In this document: positions 45,294 to 57,646 of the stretch, piece by piece
How positions within the stretch are numbered: position 1 is the stretch's first letter
Layout of the letters: each line of letters begins with the position of its first letter
Origin: Kalmusia sp. IMI 367209
Taxonomy: Eukaryota; Ascomycota; Dothideomycetes; Pleosporales; Didymosphaeriaceae
Direction: 5' to 3'
DNA length: 64,000 nucleotides
Assembly (NCBI GenBank): GCA_027946365.1
Contig: JAPEUQ010000003.1
Span: 868,001-932,000, forward strand
Translations under genes and position numbers: made by a program
Notes under the pieces: generated by a model
What the model was told of the DNA's origin: nothing
What the model saw: the letters and a program-made list of their open reading frames with translations, nothing else
The model's database searches: none

Positions 45294-46936
45294 ATGTCTT
45301 CCACGATGACATCGTTGCCATACGCGCTTGCTCTGGGCACTTTGGCTTTCTTGTACTTTGTTATATACCCTGTGGTTGTTTATTTTCGCGATGTTAATGG
45401 TACGTTCGGCAAGCTTTCCTAAAGCGATTTCGACTGACTCGTGCAGGACTTCGTCGCTATCCGAACATGCACCCCTTGTCGGGCATATCCTCGTTACCAT
45501 TCATAATACTTTCACACGGTGGTCAACGATCATTGTACCTCTCGAAGCTTCACCAGAAATACCCGGTCATTCGTATTGGACCAAATGCGCTTTCATACGG
45601 TGACCTGCGCGCCATCAAAGACATCTACGGGCACAACACCCCTTGTACAAAGGATGGCCAGTACATTGTTGGAGCCGGGTCTCACTATCATCTTGCCGAT
45701 GTTGTCGACAAACACGACCATGCCCGGAAGAGGAAAACGTTGAGCTCCGCTTATGCCCTCAAAAATCTCGAGGGTTGGGAGCACAAAGTTGCCGACAAAA
45801 CGTACAAGTTGCTCAAGCACCTCGACACATGCTGCACTGCGCCGCTGAAGCCTAGGGAAGCTGTCAAACCAGAAGACGTCAATGTTGACTTTCGAAAGTG
45901 GAGCAACTTCTTCACCCTCGATGCTATTGCTGATATTGGTCTCTCTGAAAAGCTTGGTTTCTTGAATCGCGGTCACGATCGTGTCACTGGAAGGCGCACT
46001 GATGGCACCACGTATGAGTGCAACCTCCGGGACTCCTTGTATCAGACTGCTCGCAAACAATCTCTGCTCATTTGGAATTACGAGTGGTACCCGTTCATTG
46101 ACAAAGTTTCGAATATCATCCCGTTCTATGGCCGTATGGGGAAATTCTCGAAAGACTGGGAGGGTATTCCAGTAGAGCTCGCACATCGACGTCTACAAAG
46201 GTATCGAGCTGGAGAGAAGCTCGACGACTTCTTCCAGGCACTGATGGAAGACAAGAATGGCCACCAGAACAACCTAGAGTGGGGCGAGATTGTGGCCGAG
46301 ATTAGCATCATGATGAACGCTGGCTCTGCGACTACTGCCATCGCCATCACAAACATCATCTACCAGCTCATCAAGAATCCCGCTATAATGCAAAAGGTAG
46401 TTGACGAAATCGATGCCGCTGTAGAAGACGATGAGGATGAGAACGAAAGCGGAGTGCTTGCATACGACAAGGTGAAACACCTTCCGTACCTTCGCGCATG
46501 CCTGGATGAATCTCTCCGCCTCTTTCCACCTACTCCTCACGGTCTGCCGCGCGAAACGCCTGCAGACGGTACAAACATCCTTGGCGATTATATTCCCGGA
46601 GGGGTCACGGTATCGATGTCTGCTCTGGTCGCACACCGACAGGAATCGGTGTTCCCGCAAGCCGAGAAGTTCATTCCAGAGCGATTCCTTGGCGAAGAAG
46701 GCAAAGCGTTACAGCCGTACTTCCTCTCCTTTTCTGCGGGCGCTAGGGGTTGCATAGGCCGTAACATCTCATATTTGGAGCAAGCTGTGGTCGTGGCGAG
46801 TCTGCTTAGGAGATACGGCTTCGCATTGAGCACACCTGATTGGCAGCTTCAGAGACTGGAGACGATGAACTGGATATTGGGAGAAATGCCGGTCAAGGTG
46901 TGGAGGAGAGAACGGAAGTCGGTCTCGAGTGGTTGA
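45294..46936 (+). CDS. cytochrome P450, benzoate-4-monooxygenase-like group, 531 aa
   Basis: Haem-thiolate monooxygenase, ER-anchored. Exons 45294-45399 and 45447-46936; intron 45400-45446 (GTACGT..CTGAC..GCAG, 47 nt). Exon 1 gives the N-terminal anchor (YALALGTLAFLYFVIYPVVV) and joins as YFRDVNGLRRYPNMHPLSG. Conserved parts: YGHNTPCTKDGQYIVG and HARKRKTLSSAYALKNL, I-helix MMNAGSATTAIAIT (AGS[A/D]TT, with Ala where many have Asp), the E-S-L-R of the ExxR motif in LDESLRLFPP, PERF, and the haem loop FSAGARGCIGRNISYLEQ with Cys471. These strings match ascomycete proteins often annotated as benzoate 4-monooxygenase (CYP53-related), though the true substrate may differ. Its electron donor gene is adjacent and divergent. 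A CRE palindrome (46946-46953) begins 10 bp after the stop. Confidence 0.9.
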
Positions 46937-46953
46937 GAGGCCGAGTGACGTCA

Positions 46954-49900
46954 TCAATGTTGGAGCCTGACTTACGAGAATCGGGGCGCATTGACAATGT
47001 CTGCATTCTAGCTTTTCTATAGAATTTTTGAGCATTTGAGCTTACATTCATACTTTCAAACGACCACATTACTACATCGTTCAACTTGATTATTATTCGT
47101 CTAAGATTCCATGTGAGTCGTGGTTGTGTGCTTGATGAAACCAACTTATTGGCACTTCGCTCCTACCCAGCATAACCCGTTTGCTAACCAGAAGACGCCC
47201 GCTCGTATCCCTTTGTTAAGCTCCGTCCATCCCGTAGCTTGCTGCAGCTCGGCTCGCGGCTGCATATATACACGTGTGCATTTACGTAGGTGGTTCTCCG
47301 CCACCGGACATATCCAAGTGGGTGGTTCGAACTCTGGAGTATGTATGCATTCTATGTGGGGGGCATCTGCAACGCCCAACATTTTGTCGTTTCGCCTCTC
47401 TGATCGCGACGCCGTGCATATCTCGACTCCGTGAGAGCATTAGATTACCAAGCTCGACGTCGGGTTTTTGAGACCAACCAGAGGTCTGAAATCGATAGCG
47501 TGGCAGTCGTTCGATTGGTTACGGCAAGATGTAACTTGGTGGGTCGATAATTCAGCCATATTGTTTATGGCGTACGGACTCCTTCTGCGGACTGTCTGTC
47601 CTAGAAAGACATTGAGAATTTTCCAGGGTTTGGTGAGCCCACCAGAAGGAGACCATCGCGGAGATACCTGAAAGGTTTGGAGCTGGCTGGATCAATGAAC
47701 CGGGGGTTGCTAATCGACATTTCTTTGGCTGTTGCCATCATTCCGAGGTATTATCTCTTCCGTCGACGGACTTCTCTTCCTCGGCCTCTTCTCTTCTCTT
47801 CCCATCACTCCACATGTATTTCCCGGGAAAAGATTCTGTGAGCTATGATCGGCTCATTGCCATCTACGTCAATATGTAGGAATTGGTTGGATGGATGAGA
47901 GTACCGTTCGTGGTCTAAATAATATGGATGCAGGAGACCTGCAGAAATGCCTCGTGGCAGTCGTTTCAGAAGTCATGTGGTCACTAGGATAGGAAGGTGA
48001 CGGACACCTTTCTGACGCACTGCAAGCCTGCATAACTCATATCAGTGGGTAGCAACGTCCAGCACAAGCTTTGCTGAAGCCGAGACTTGCATTAAGGAAG
48101 TTCCAGATCCCGGAGCTAATCTGATGGGAAGCCAGACGGGTCGAAAGTCCCTGCGTTTCAGGCCCAGTGGGCATGCAGATCATGGTCAAGGCTGAATTAC
48201 ATGGTACGGGGACTAAGCTTGGACCAGCTTCTCCACGTGCGTCCTGAAGATTTCCCGTATTGGGCACCTCATGCATCTCTTGGTGATTTTTCAAGAGCCA
48301 CTGCAGCTGGTTCCGGGTTCAGGTGTTTATGAGAGAAGGATATTACCGGGCTCTGGGGTCACCTTTCACTCTTTTGGGGTTTTTCGGGACATGTAGCTTT
48401 TGACGGAGTAGATATGATTCGCTTCCGATTCAGTGTATCTCGCATCTAATGTGCGTATGCATTCCCGCCACATTGCCAGCGTGATTAACTCATTGTGAAC
48501 TGATCTATCTGACTTGCCTCGAGTCTTGTTCTACGGGCATCTGGTAGTCTCTGAACCTTGTATCACCTTTAGTGAAGAGGTTTTTTTGATCGATCGACAG
48601 TCATCACTGCAAGGGCACATACCCTGTACTGCTTGCCTATACAGGATGGGATGATTGACTACAAGGGTGACGCCTCATTGTCCATATCTTTGTGCGCACC
48701 ACAGCCTCTAAAATCCGAGGAGTGATCCAGCCCGCGGAAGCGAATACCGATTTTGAGATAGATGATGTTATCCCATTCACATTGGAGTATTCCGCAAGTA
48801 TTCCGACTAATCTCAATCCCACGTAGGATATTGTCTCCTCTCACGAGAACCAAAGAGGTTAACACAGCACTAGGTCATTATTCGGAGAATCTTTTTTGCA
48901 TCCCTCGCTAACTCATTACCCGATGATTCCCTGTTATCTGTGTTCAACGGAGTGGCGTGGTGGTAGTCAAAGTAGAAACAGACAATAGTACGTACTGCCG
49001 TCTTCACCTCAAGGCAGGTGGCGGACAATCAGTCAAATAGAAGGGAAATATTAAATTCAAAAAGTTGACAGATGATGACGAGAACTCACTGAGAGTATCC
49101 CATTGATGAGCACGTTTTAGGACACCAGTGTTATTTATCTTTAATTAAGACGACAAAAAAGGAGATGTGCTACAGTCTACGCGTGACATGACGTACAATA
49201 CGCTTCTCCACAAAAGAAGGTGACAGTTACTGACGCGCTCCTTATTACCCGCCAACGTCTCTGACCGTCATGCCGCCAGGACCATAACAACACTGCCGGC
49301 AGCAGCTAAGACATGAATCCTCCCGCCTCTCTCAGCCGCATTCGGGAACTCCTGCACAGCTACTCCAGAATTTGACACTGCTAACACACTGCCAGAACTT
49401 GCCGTTCACGGGCCACACTGGTCGCCTCAGCGAAGCATATCTCACTCCGCCTAATCCATGTATGCAACATGTACACGCTAGGCTCAATGCTTCCACGCGG
49501 CCCCCGGCTTGAGTTCCGCGACCGCTCGAATCCTTCGCTCAGACTACGCGATGCACCACCAACGGCTCGACGAAGGACGCTTCAAAAAACAATTTCAAAG
49601 ATGTCACATGAACGATCTCCAGATGCAGGAGGATCATGCAGCTCATTTTCGCGAGGCATAGAGATAACGAAGGCAATTAGGATAAAGGAAATCTTGGTTT
49701 CACGACAGGTGTTGGCGTAAGTGACGGCACCTCGCAGGCGCCATGCGCAACGATTCTCCCGAAAGGCGACCGCGTCGCACTGTAGGCAGCGAAATCCAGT
49801 AACGTAGCTACGTGCGACCAGTCCTTATCTTGCGGATTTCCCCGCACCAATGTCATTTGGTAGGATTCAGCTAATCAGGATCGGTTTCGTGTTCTCGTTC

Positions 49901-52033
49901 CCTGTTACGCCCATGCGTCTGGGGATATTGAATACTCGCATACCGCGGTTACGATGAGATGAACTCAGCATACCGACACGGCCACCTCAGATACCGGCTT
50001 TCGCTTACATGATGGAGATAGCTCATGCCGAGTTCGGCCTGTCCCAGAGCGCCTTGCAGCATGCGGGTATTTTCGCGGACTTGGAACAGGCTGCGTCCTC
50101 TCACTCCACAGCGTAGCATTCTCCAACGTCGACTAGAGATACGGGGTCAGCAGCGATTGAAGTAGTGTGTCTCGATCTCGGTCAAGAGATGATCACCACA
50201 CCGCATGGCATCTTGAACACGACTTTGTATTTGTATGTGTATTACGTTCGGAAGGATCTTTCGGGGACCGGTAGCGCCAGCCCCAAGCGAACGCCTAGCA
50301 ACCTCCAAAATGCTCCTATGCACGCCGGGATCATGAGGCTCTGCGCTGGCGCGCCGCACGCGCAGCTGGGCATATGCAATACGTCACTGTGCACGACTGT
50401 TGGCTTCCGAGGTTGCGAGACTTATTGGCTTTTGCGCTTCGATGGGTTGCCCTGAAAGCGCTCCACATCCTTTATCGCAAAAGAGGGCGTGCATATAGCT
50501 CGTACATGAATTGAACCAGGGGTGCGCCACGATCGATGATCTCATATGTAATCGCTTTGTAAGTTGAGGAGATCAGAATCCAGTAAATTGACGACGACAA
50601 GGGAGCTCGGGATTCATGTGCGGGAAACATCAAAACTCCACATGATGCAGCAATCGCCTAACCACCCCTGCCGAGCCTGGAAGACCAGGTGCTACCCAAT
50701 AGTCTGTAGAATAATGGACTAGGAGGGCTCGCGAGACTACCTTTACGTACTCAAAGGCTCCAACAGGTCGTGAATCGTCGGCTTTGGCTCATTGTATCGT
50801 GTGCTAATATACGCGCCTGCTGATTAGGCACGCCTTGCCAATGCCAGTTCCCGAACACTTATTATGCACCGAATATTCTAGAAGGATCCTTACCGCATGT
50901 GCCGCGCAAGCCACGCTCCGCCGGGATTCAGCTCCTCTCCAATCCTCCCTCCCCTCAACGTTGAGGAATCCAGGCGGAGGAGTCGAGGACGAACCGAACA
51001 CGAACAGCGCGATGCCGCAAAAAATGTTTCGTGTTATGCAGCCTGCAGTTCAGGCTCCATGCAAAAGCATGTGCGAATGTACTAGAGTTGAGCCTCATTC
51101 CTGGAGAGGTGGAGTACTGGCGCTAGCCGCGCCTTAATCCTGGGTCAGCCGGACAACGATTTTCGAACGGTTCATCGTTGGGAGCTCTGCATCCGAAGCC
51201 TTCACTTCGTCTTGCGATACAGGTAGCTGCGGTGTACCAGCTGCTGTGGTGTAGGTATGGTATCCCAGAAAGAAGAGGAGCTGGATCGTCGATCCATCTG
51301 CAATCAGCACTACAAGATGCAGCTTTATATGCAAGGCGCGACTGGAGATTGATCGCCGTCTCGCTTCGGGTAGTACACCGTCTTGCGCCTGGGATCGTAT
51401 AGGGCAGGTTGAATCATGGCTCGCTTGCTTCCCCAGCATGCTCTTCGTGCTCCCGCATCGCTCGTGTCTGTAACGTCTTCTGCAGTGTACTTAAGCCTTG
51501 CAGCAAGCTAGGACGGATGCAGCATCGGGGCGGGCCGCCACTTTGGATCCAGAGCTTTCTTACAGGGCGCAGGCGCGAGAAAGGCGGTAGGACGGTCACA
51601 TCACTTTGAGATGCGTCAGTCGCGCGATCCTACACGATGGAGCTCTCCACCGGGGCTACTTTGTTCCTTTCCTCGACGCACGAATGGGATGCATACCGCG
51701 ACTGCTTGCTCCAGTTTCGGGGAGCGCCGAGGAGCCCGGAATCCGAAGACCACAAAACGGCTCTGCGCTCTGCACAAGTCATGATCTGAGCTCATGGGCA
51801 TGCGCCACTAGCTAACCGGCTAAGGCTTCGGTTCTGACAAGCTGGTCCAGCAAAGTGACATATGCATAGCCATTGCGCCCGCTGAACTTGCTTCCTCTTG
51901 CGAGCTGATGCAAGCCGTTATATCTTAAAGACCACCACGAGAAGAGATCCGCGCTAGTAGCATAACGCACTGCATAGCCAGCCAACACCACCCCGTTCTC
52001 GTCCCAAAAACACACATTGCGCTCACCTTCGAG
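46954..52033. other. 5-kb gene-poor stretch; one possible GPI-type 3' remnant
   Basis: No complete gene, RNA gene or transposon frame recognised. One suggestive fragment: on the minus strand 49268-49405 encodes a small-residue segment and a hydrophobic C-terminus (HVLAAAGSVVMVLAA then stop), like the end of a GPI-anchored surface protein, preceded by an in-frame TGA. A 75-codon minus frame at 51812-52039 starts inside the bZIP gene and is not convincing. The rest looks like decayed or regulatory DNA of ordinary composition. Confidence 0.4.
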
Positions 52034-53195
52034 ATGCATGCCATAGACGCCGACGCATGGCGAGATGTGAGCGATTCACAGGATAGGAAGAAGATTCAGA
52101 ATCGATTAGCACAACGAAGGCGCCGTAAGTCAAAGTCATGGTAATAGGACCCCACTTGTCAGCGCAAAGCTGATCATTGTAGGGCAACGTTTAAAGATGA
52201 CAGAAGGTGCTATGGAGGAGGGTACATCTACTCAAGCACCCAGTCTCACAATGAGTGAGTCAAGTAGGAGGTCAGTCGTCGCTTCTTTACACTCGTTTCA
52301 ATTCCGGAAACTCACCATGTGGACCAGTCCCCAGTCACCACTGCAGCAGCCCAAGGTAGAACAAGCCCCACACGATCAATGGACCATGCAGGATGGCGAC
52401 CGATTCTTCATGTCACCGGACCTAGACCTGGACGCGCTGGTCGACCCTTCACTTTTCCCACATGGCTCACCTGAGTCGTACCCATTTCCTATCTCAGACT
52501 TCAACAATTTCATGGCATCATCGAATCCGTCACCAGCATCACATCACCAAGCAAAATCAATAGCAGAAGGTTACATCACGCCAGATTCCATTTCACAGAC
52601 TAGCCGACAAGGGTTTCCTTCGGCCGAAGGGCTTCAGGATGCCCACAATCGCATCTCAAGATTAAGAGAAAACTTGGCGGGACCACCTATCCAGGCGACA
52701 GGGTCGCAAACCGACGGCGTACGGTTCAACCACATATTCAAAGCCATGACGGCCGCCGGCTTCAACAACTTCGACGAGATGGCAGCAGCCTACTACACGA
52801 CGGACTTCGCCCGCTCCTCAGCCGCATACGACATGCAACGACAGAGCCGGCTTCGGCATCTGCGGACTTTCCTATCGTCAGTAAAATCGAACGCCCAATC
52901 GTGGGGAGCCCGGGAACGACGGGGCTGGACCGAGGAGATTGTCGCGGCGGCCGAAGAATTCCTCACCATCGAGGTCCAGCGGCTCCTCGAGGCGATGCGC
53001 AACGGCAACGTCGAGGGCATGAAAGAGATGGAAAGCAGCCCGCAGGCCCAAGCCGCCTTCTTCCAAGAGCTTCTGCCGGACCTGTGGTCGCTGTTGACGC
53101 AGATCGTAGCTACGTCTGGGCTGGAGCAGCCGTACTCGTCCAAGGTGGTGCTTTCGGCGGTGCAGGTTTTGATTGGGTTTGGGCCTATGCGCTAG
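52034..53195 (+). CDS. bZIP-type transcription factor with basic region but no evident leucine zipper, 367 aa
   Basis: Exons 52034-52124 and 52183-53195; intron 52125-52182 (GTAAGT..CTGAT..GTAG). Exon 1 encodes a short N-terminus and DRKKIQNRLAQRRR, the DNA-contacting N-x2-[A/S]-x2-R-R type core (NRLAQRRR), which continues in exon 2 as RQRLK. Without this exon the gene would look like an unknown protein. No heptad leucines follow; after the basic region the chain turns to Ser/Gln/Pro-rich sequence. The C-terminal ~150 residues (from about residue 205) are helical: MTAAGFNNFDEMAAAYYTTD, EEFLTIEVQRLLEAMRNGN, QELLPDLWSLLTQIVATSG, as in fungal bZIP-like regulators with a conserved C-terminal helical domain. 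Expected nuclear. Target genes unknown. Confidence 0.8.
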
Positions 53196-55494
53196 AGCAG
53201 TGACTACGGGGGGGGAGCAATGGAAACTTCATTTGCGGCTTTGCCCAAGACTGATGACTTTGACGAAAAACAACGTAGTATGTATATCGTGTAACCGTAC
53301 TCTTTGGCTTGGTCGGACGTTGACGAGACACAAGGCATAACGTCGTTCACGATATTTGGCGGGCTAAACGGATTGGAAGCATGCATCGCGGTTTTGCTGC
53401 TACGGCGGCGTAAAAGGCATCCACCGGTTCTTTTTTTTGCACTGGCTGAAGAACAATATCAGCCCCAACAATAGTTCATACCAGAGATAATTTTACCAGA
53501 GATTACTCACCGAGTGCGTTTTCAATATCTGACCGTTTCATTTGTTTTCGTGGTGACTATGACGTCATATTTTCATGACAGGCTGACAGCATGACAGGAT
53601 ATTCGAGGAACACCTCGTCACGCACGTGCCTCTGCGGCGTCGCGCTCGACACCGCCACTACATAGTGTCGGGCATTTTGAAGCGTCGACGCTCGCCCGGC
53701 CGTTTCGTCGTCGCCGTCGTCGTCGTGTACTGTTGTCGGCGCGTACGCTTGTTTCCGCTTTTCGGGAAGTTCCAAAACTCGGCCCCAAGGCGCGCACGCC
53801 GGGTCAATGCGACGAGGCATTCAGACTTGGACGGCTTCATGATTTCGCATTCCGAAACGAACGAGTGGTTCTCGCCGTGGTAGGGCCGAGATAGACCAGT
53901 CCTCGGCTTCGACGTAGAGTGTCTTTGTCAAGTCGTCTGATCATCGGAAGCCATGAGACTCGCATTGCTGGCGCGGAAGGGGGTTTTTGCTCTGGCTTCA
54001 AATCACACAAGGCAGTTGTATGGCAGGGTAGTGCAGATGTTCGAAGGGTTGAATTCCCATGCCGAGTTCGGTCGCGGACAGCCCGGTTGCAGTGTTATTT
54101 GGAAGTCGAACGAAAAGGTCGTTTGGGAGGTCTACTTTCTTTCCTCGCGCGACAGACTCTTATGTACCTCTCTACTCGGACCCGCGAACGCGGTCATACG
54201 CCCCTCAGCGGTGAAGCTCAGATACTTGGTCATTGCATCAGAACCTTCAACCTGCTCCAAGTCCACACTCCACAGCCTGATTCGCATGCGCGCTAGTCCT
54301 GAACGAGGTCCGACTTGCCTGAATAGGCAGTACTGGCGCTCCGTGGGTGAGGCGTTACGGACTCGCCTTCTCCATCGTGACTGTCAGCCTCGTGCCTTCA
54401 CCCTCTGAACTTGCTTTGCGTGGCCCTTTGACCATGTCAGATGTCCGTTGGGCGTTTGATTTTTTTTACTTGCGGCACAGTCGTTTGTGCGCAGGTGGTT
54501 GTAGAAGGTTCCTGATGGAACTTGTCATGCTTTGCAATACTTTCACAATATGGCGGCGGGGTTTTTTTTTTCATTTATGAAAATCCCCCATGCAGATTGT
54601 CAATATCGAGATGCATATGTCGCTTTTCACGGTGGGGCTGCTGCTCAGGAAGGCAGTTCGTTGCAGGTTTCTTACTTCTTGGACCCACATCAGTGGAGCC
54701 AAATGGCAAGTGTACTATAGTATTGTACTTTTATTTTCACCTTTTCGTGGAGAATATTGAAATTGCATTGTCCGAGAGACACATAGAAATGTTACTGCCA
54801 TAAAATTGACCAGTGTTTTGCAGAAGCGCCGTCTCTACACGAATAATAATATACACACCGAAAAATCTATCAGCTCCAGCCAATAAAGTGTAAGCGATAA
54901 CTAAGTACGTTATCTCCTCTTAAAATATGCTCACAGCACTATATCGATGATCCGGAGGCGCTGTGTCGACCGAAGGCACATTGTGATCAGAGCACATGTA
55001 CTGAATTTTGACTTCAGACTGTGTTTCTCCCCAGGCCGCCTGGATCGCGATCAAGTGTGAAGGATCATTTGCAAGTCATTTAATCCCCACTTTGCTATTG
55101 ATACCCTTGTTCGTCAACAGTTCTACCCTGATCGATGACCTTCTTCGCCGCAGGAAATACCTTCAAAGGCTTTATGATCAGATCATCAGGTCAGCATGTT
55201 CTGAACTTGCCATTGCTTGCATTGTGAAGAAGCATGTTTTACGAGGATGAATGACTAGGTGTTGTACGAGCAGCCCTTCCAGTCAGAGTTTCAACGTTCG
55301 AAGACTTTTTCGCTTCCGTAGTATGTAGCCTGAAATTTCTCGGCTTACCATGCGTTCTCGACGTCAAGAGGACATATTTTCCAGAGAAAAAGTCTCTATA
55401 CTGCTCGCATTCGTATCACTTATCCTTGGCATCACAGTCGAACACGTTTAATCTTGGCACTGTAGCGATAATCATCTCAAGCAAAACATTAGTT
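53196..55494. other. gene-poor stretch, nothing recognised; CRE palindrome
   Basis: About 2.3 kb between convergent genes. It contains TGACGTCA at 53560-53567 inside ATGACGTCAT, and a GTC-rich tract at about 53703-53728. Plus-strand frames at 53919-54408 (up to 151 codons) overlap each other in different frames and resemble no family. Confidence 0.45.
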
Positions 55495-57646
55495 TCAACT
55501 TGCCCACTGCTCATGCAGGTCTGCTATTACTTTATCTGTCCTCCACCCCATGGTCCTTTGACAACTCTTCAAGTACTCGACGCAAGCGTTTTGCTCCGCT
55601 TTATCGATAATGTACGCCCCACACGCGCTTAGGATATGACTCCCCTGGAACATGACATTGCTACAATGACTATTGCTGACGCCGTAGCCAATGACAATTC
55701 GTATGTGCTTCCGTATTGCTGCATCGGTCGTTTTTCGCGCGCGGACCCCAGCGAGTCCGACGAGCGATGCATTGGGAGAGTATATGGTGAGCAGTATCTT
55801 GCAGAGGTGGTAGTACTGCAGGCCGATCGCGACAACGCCTTGAGGAGTGGGTAGGACGGGCCACGTTCCGTTGAATGCGTCGCCAGCTTTTGGATCGTGA
55901 TACAGAGGGGCGAAGGACCATGGCTTTGTCCGATACCACTCGTCCACATCCACATTTAGCTCTGTCCACTTTTCGCGCGTGAGCGAATTTGCCTGGTCTG
56001 CGTCTTCGAAAACGTGTTGCAGTATCAGTGCGAACTGATAAAAGATGCGGTTGGCCCATGCCTCGTCGTCATACTCACGGAACACGGCTGAGTGGCGGTA
56101 ATTCTCAAGACTGAGGTTGAACGGCTGCTGTTTCGTTAAAGAAATGTAGATGTGTTGACGTAGCGACACCCAACTCGCGGACTCACGCAAGCCTCCGTCT
56201 GCGGCAAAGGAAGATATGGAGTTAAGAATGCGAGCAGTACCAAAGTGGTGACATTGCTCGTCATCCTCACCTATCTCTTCATGGAGGCGGAGGAGAATTA
56301 CGGCAACCAGGAAATTCTCGTCCCAGTGAGCAAGAGGGTCCTCTAATGCAACGATAAGTGATTGAAGGCATTGGTCAACGTAGGGCTGTGAGAGATCCTC
56401 ATCCATCTTCTCCATCAGCCATAGATGCCGCGACGCCAGGCCTAGAATTGCGTTCAGGATGACGGGGAACTGAGCAGCGCGTTTGGGGACCTCCCGAGTG
56501 AAATGGCGTCGCGAATCAGCCACGTCGATCCAATCACTACAAGCTACAATGTAGTGGTGAAGGAGACGCGCTTCGAATGGATTGCTCACTGGCCAACTCG
56601 GTGAGAGCGACGAAGTTGGAGAAAAGGCCGAGTTTGAGAAAGGTGATATGTGGTTGACTTCGTTTGGACTCCTCTTCGACACGGACGGTGAACTATGCTT
56701 GTTCCCAGGCGAAACCACAGACCAGTCCACCGAACCGCGCAACAGGGTCCCTGAGTCTGCTCTATCGAAGGGTGGGACAGGGAGAGGTTGGGATGGTGCG
56801 TCACTGGTTACATCTCGATTTGAAGGCGTGTGCGTACTCAGCACATCGGATATTGGAGGGAGAAATGGAGGGTTGGCGTGATAGTCAATGATGGATCCGA
56901 GATCTTGTGATCCTTGTGAGTTTGATCTGTGTAACGTCTGTGACGAGGTTCTCTGATGGAATGGCAGGAGGGGGTCAACGGGACTCCTCGCCCCAAAGCC
57001 CCCATCTAGCAATTGCCGAACGGTCGGGTCAGAACTTTCAGACGCCGACTCGGGCTCTGCTTCTGGTTCATCTTCAACAGCCTCGTCGTTGCCATCGGTG
57101 TTTGGAGCTACGAATCGTACTGTAAAATGCAAGTCAGCAAGATTTATTATTTCGCCATAGGGTAGGACCCACAGGAGGGCGGAATCTGCACCCATGTCTG
57201 GCTTCCGCCAAATTCCAGCGACTGTTCCGCAGAGCCGACGTCTTCTCCAGCATTAAACTTCACTGCAGTGACTGGTCGAAAGCGAAATGCATTGCCCCGG
57301 ATACACGGTCGCTTGCGCTCCGTGCAGTACTTGCATTTATCCGAGTCACGAATCTTGACGCCTAGTGAGGCTCAGCGAGGAAATTGAAACCACTCTCACC
57401 CTTCGACGCAGGGATAATGGAATCCGGGGTAAGGCGTCAATCGGAGATCCTACATTTGATATGTCTAAGCGTCGAGTGCAAGTCAGTAGTGCTCGTGTAT
57501 ATAATCGATCCTAGAATAGGAAATGCACATAAGTGTCTTGAAGTTACATACCGTTCACGACAGGCCTTGCTGCACCAGGTTTAGCGGGTCGGGTCAAGGT
57601 GAAGTGTGGATCCGGGGAAGACATACCAGCCACTCCTCTGCCGCAT
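55495..57646 (-). CDS. Zn2Cys6 transcription factor, 620 aa, zinc cluster split by four introns
   Basis: Exons (minus): 57646-57627 (20 nt), 57569-57552 (18 nt), 57464-57454 (11 nt), 57361-57173, 57119-55495. Introns: 57570-57626 (GTATGT..GCAG), 57465-57551 (GTATGT..CTGAC..TTAG), 57362-57453 (GTAGGA..CTAG), 57120-57172 (GTGGGT..ACAG). The join makes 621 codons and a perfect zinc cluster at residues 7, 10, 17, 26, 29 and 36 (C-x2-C-x6-C-x8-C-x2-C-x6-C) right after the start MRQRSG. Then comes an FRFRPVTAVKF block, an acidic/Ser/Pro-rich linker (about 75-250), and a fungal transcription-factor middle-homology domain (ARLLHHYIVACSDWIDVAD.., RHLWLMEKM, VAVILLRLHEEI, ILSACGAYI). Divergent from a dehydrogenase gene. 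No other frame supplies the cysteines. Confidence 0.88.

Noticed and set aside
51812..52039. 75-codon minus-strand frame as a small gene
   Set aside because: Its ATG overlaps the start of the bZIP exon on the other strand, it has no signal peptide or known domain, and it is probably chance.
53953..54408. 151-codon plus-strand frame
   Set aside because: Overlaps another frame of similar length, lacks any recognisable motif or hydrophobic segment, and has no splice context.
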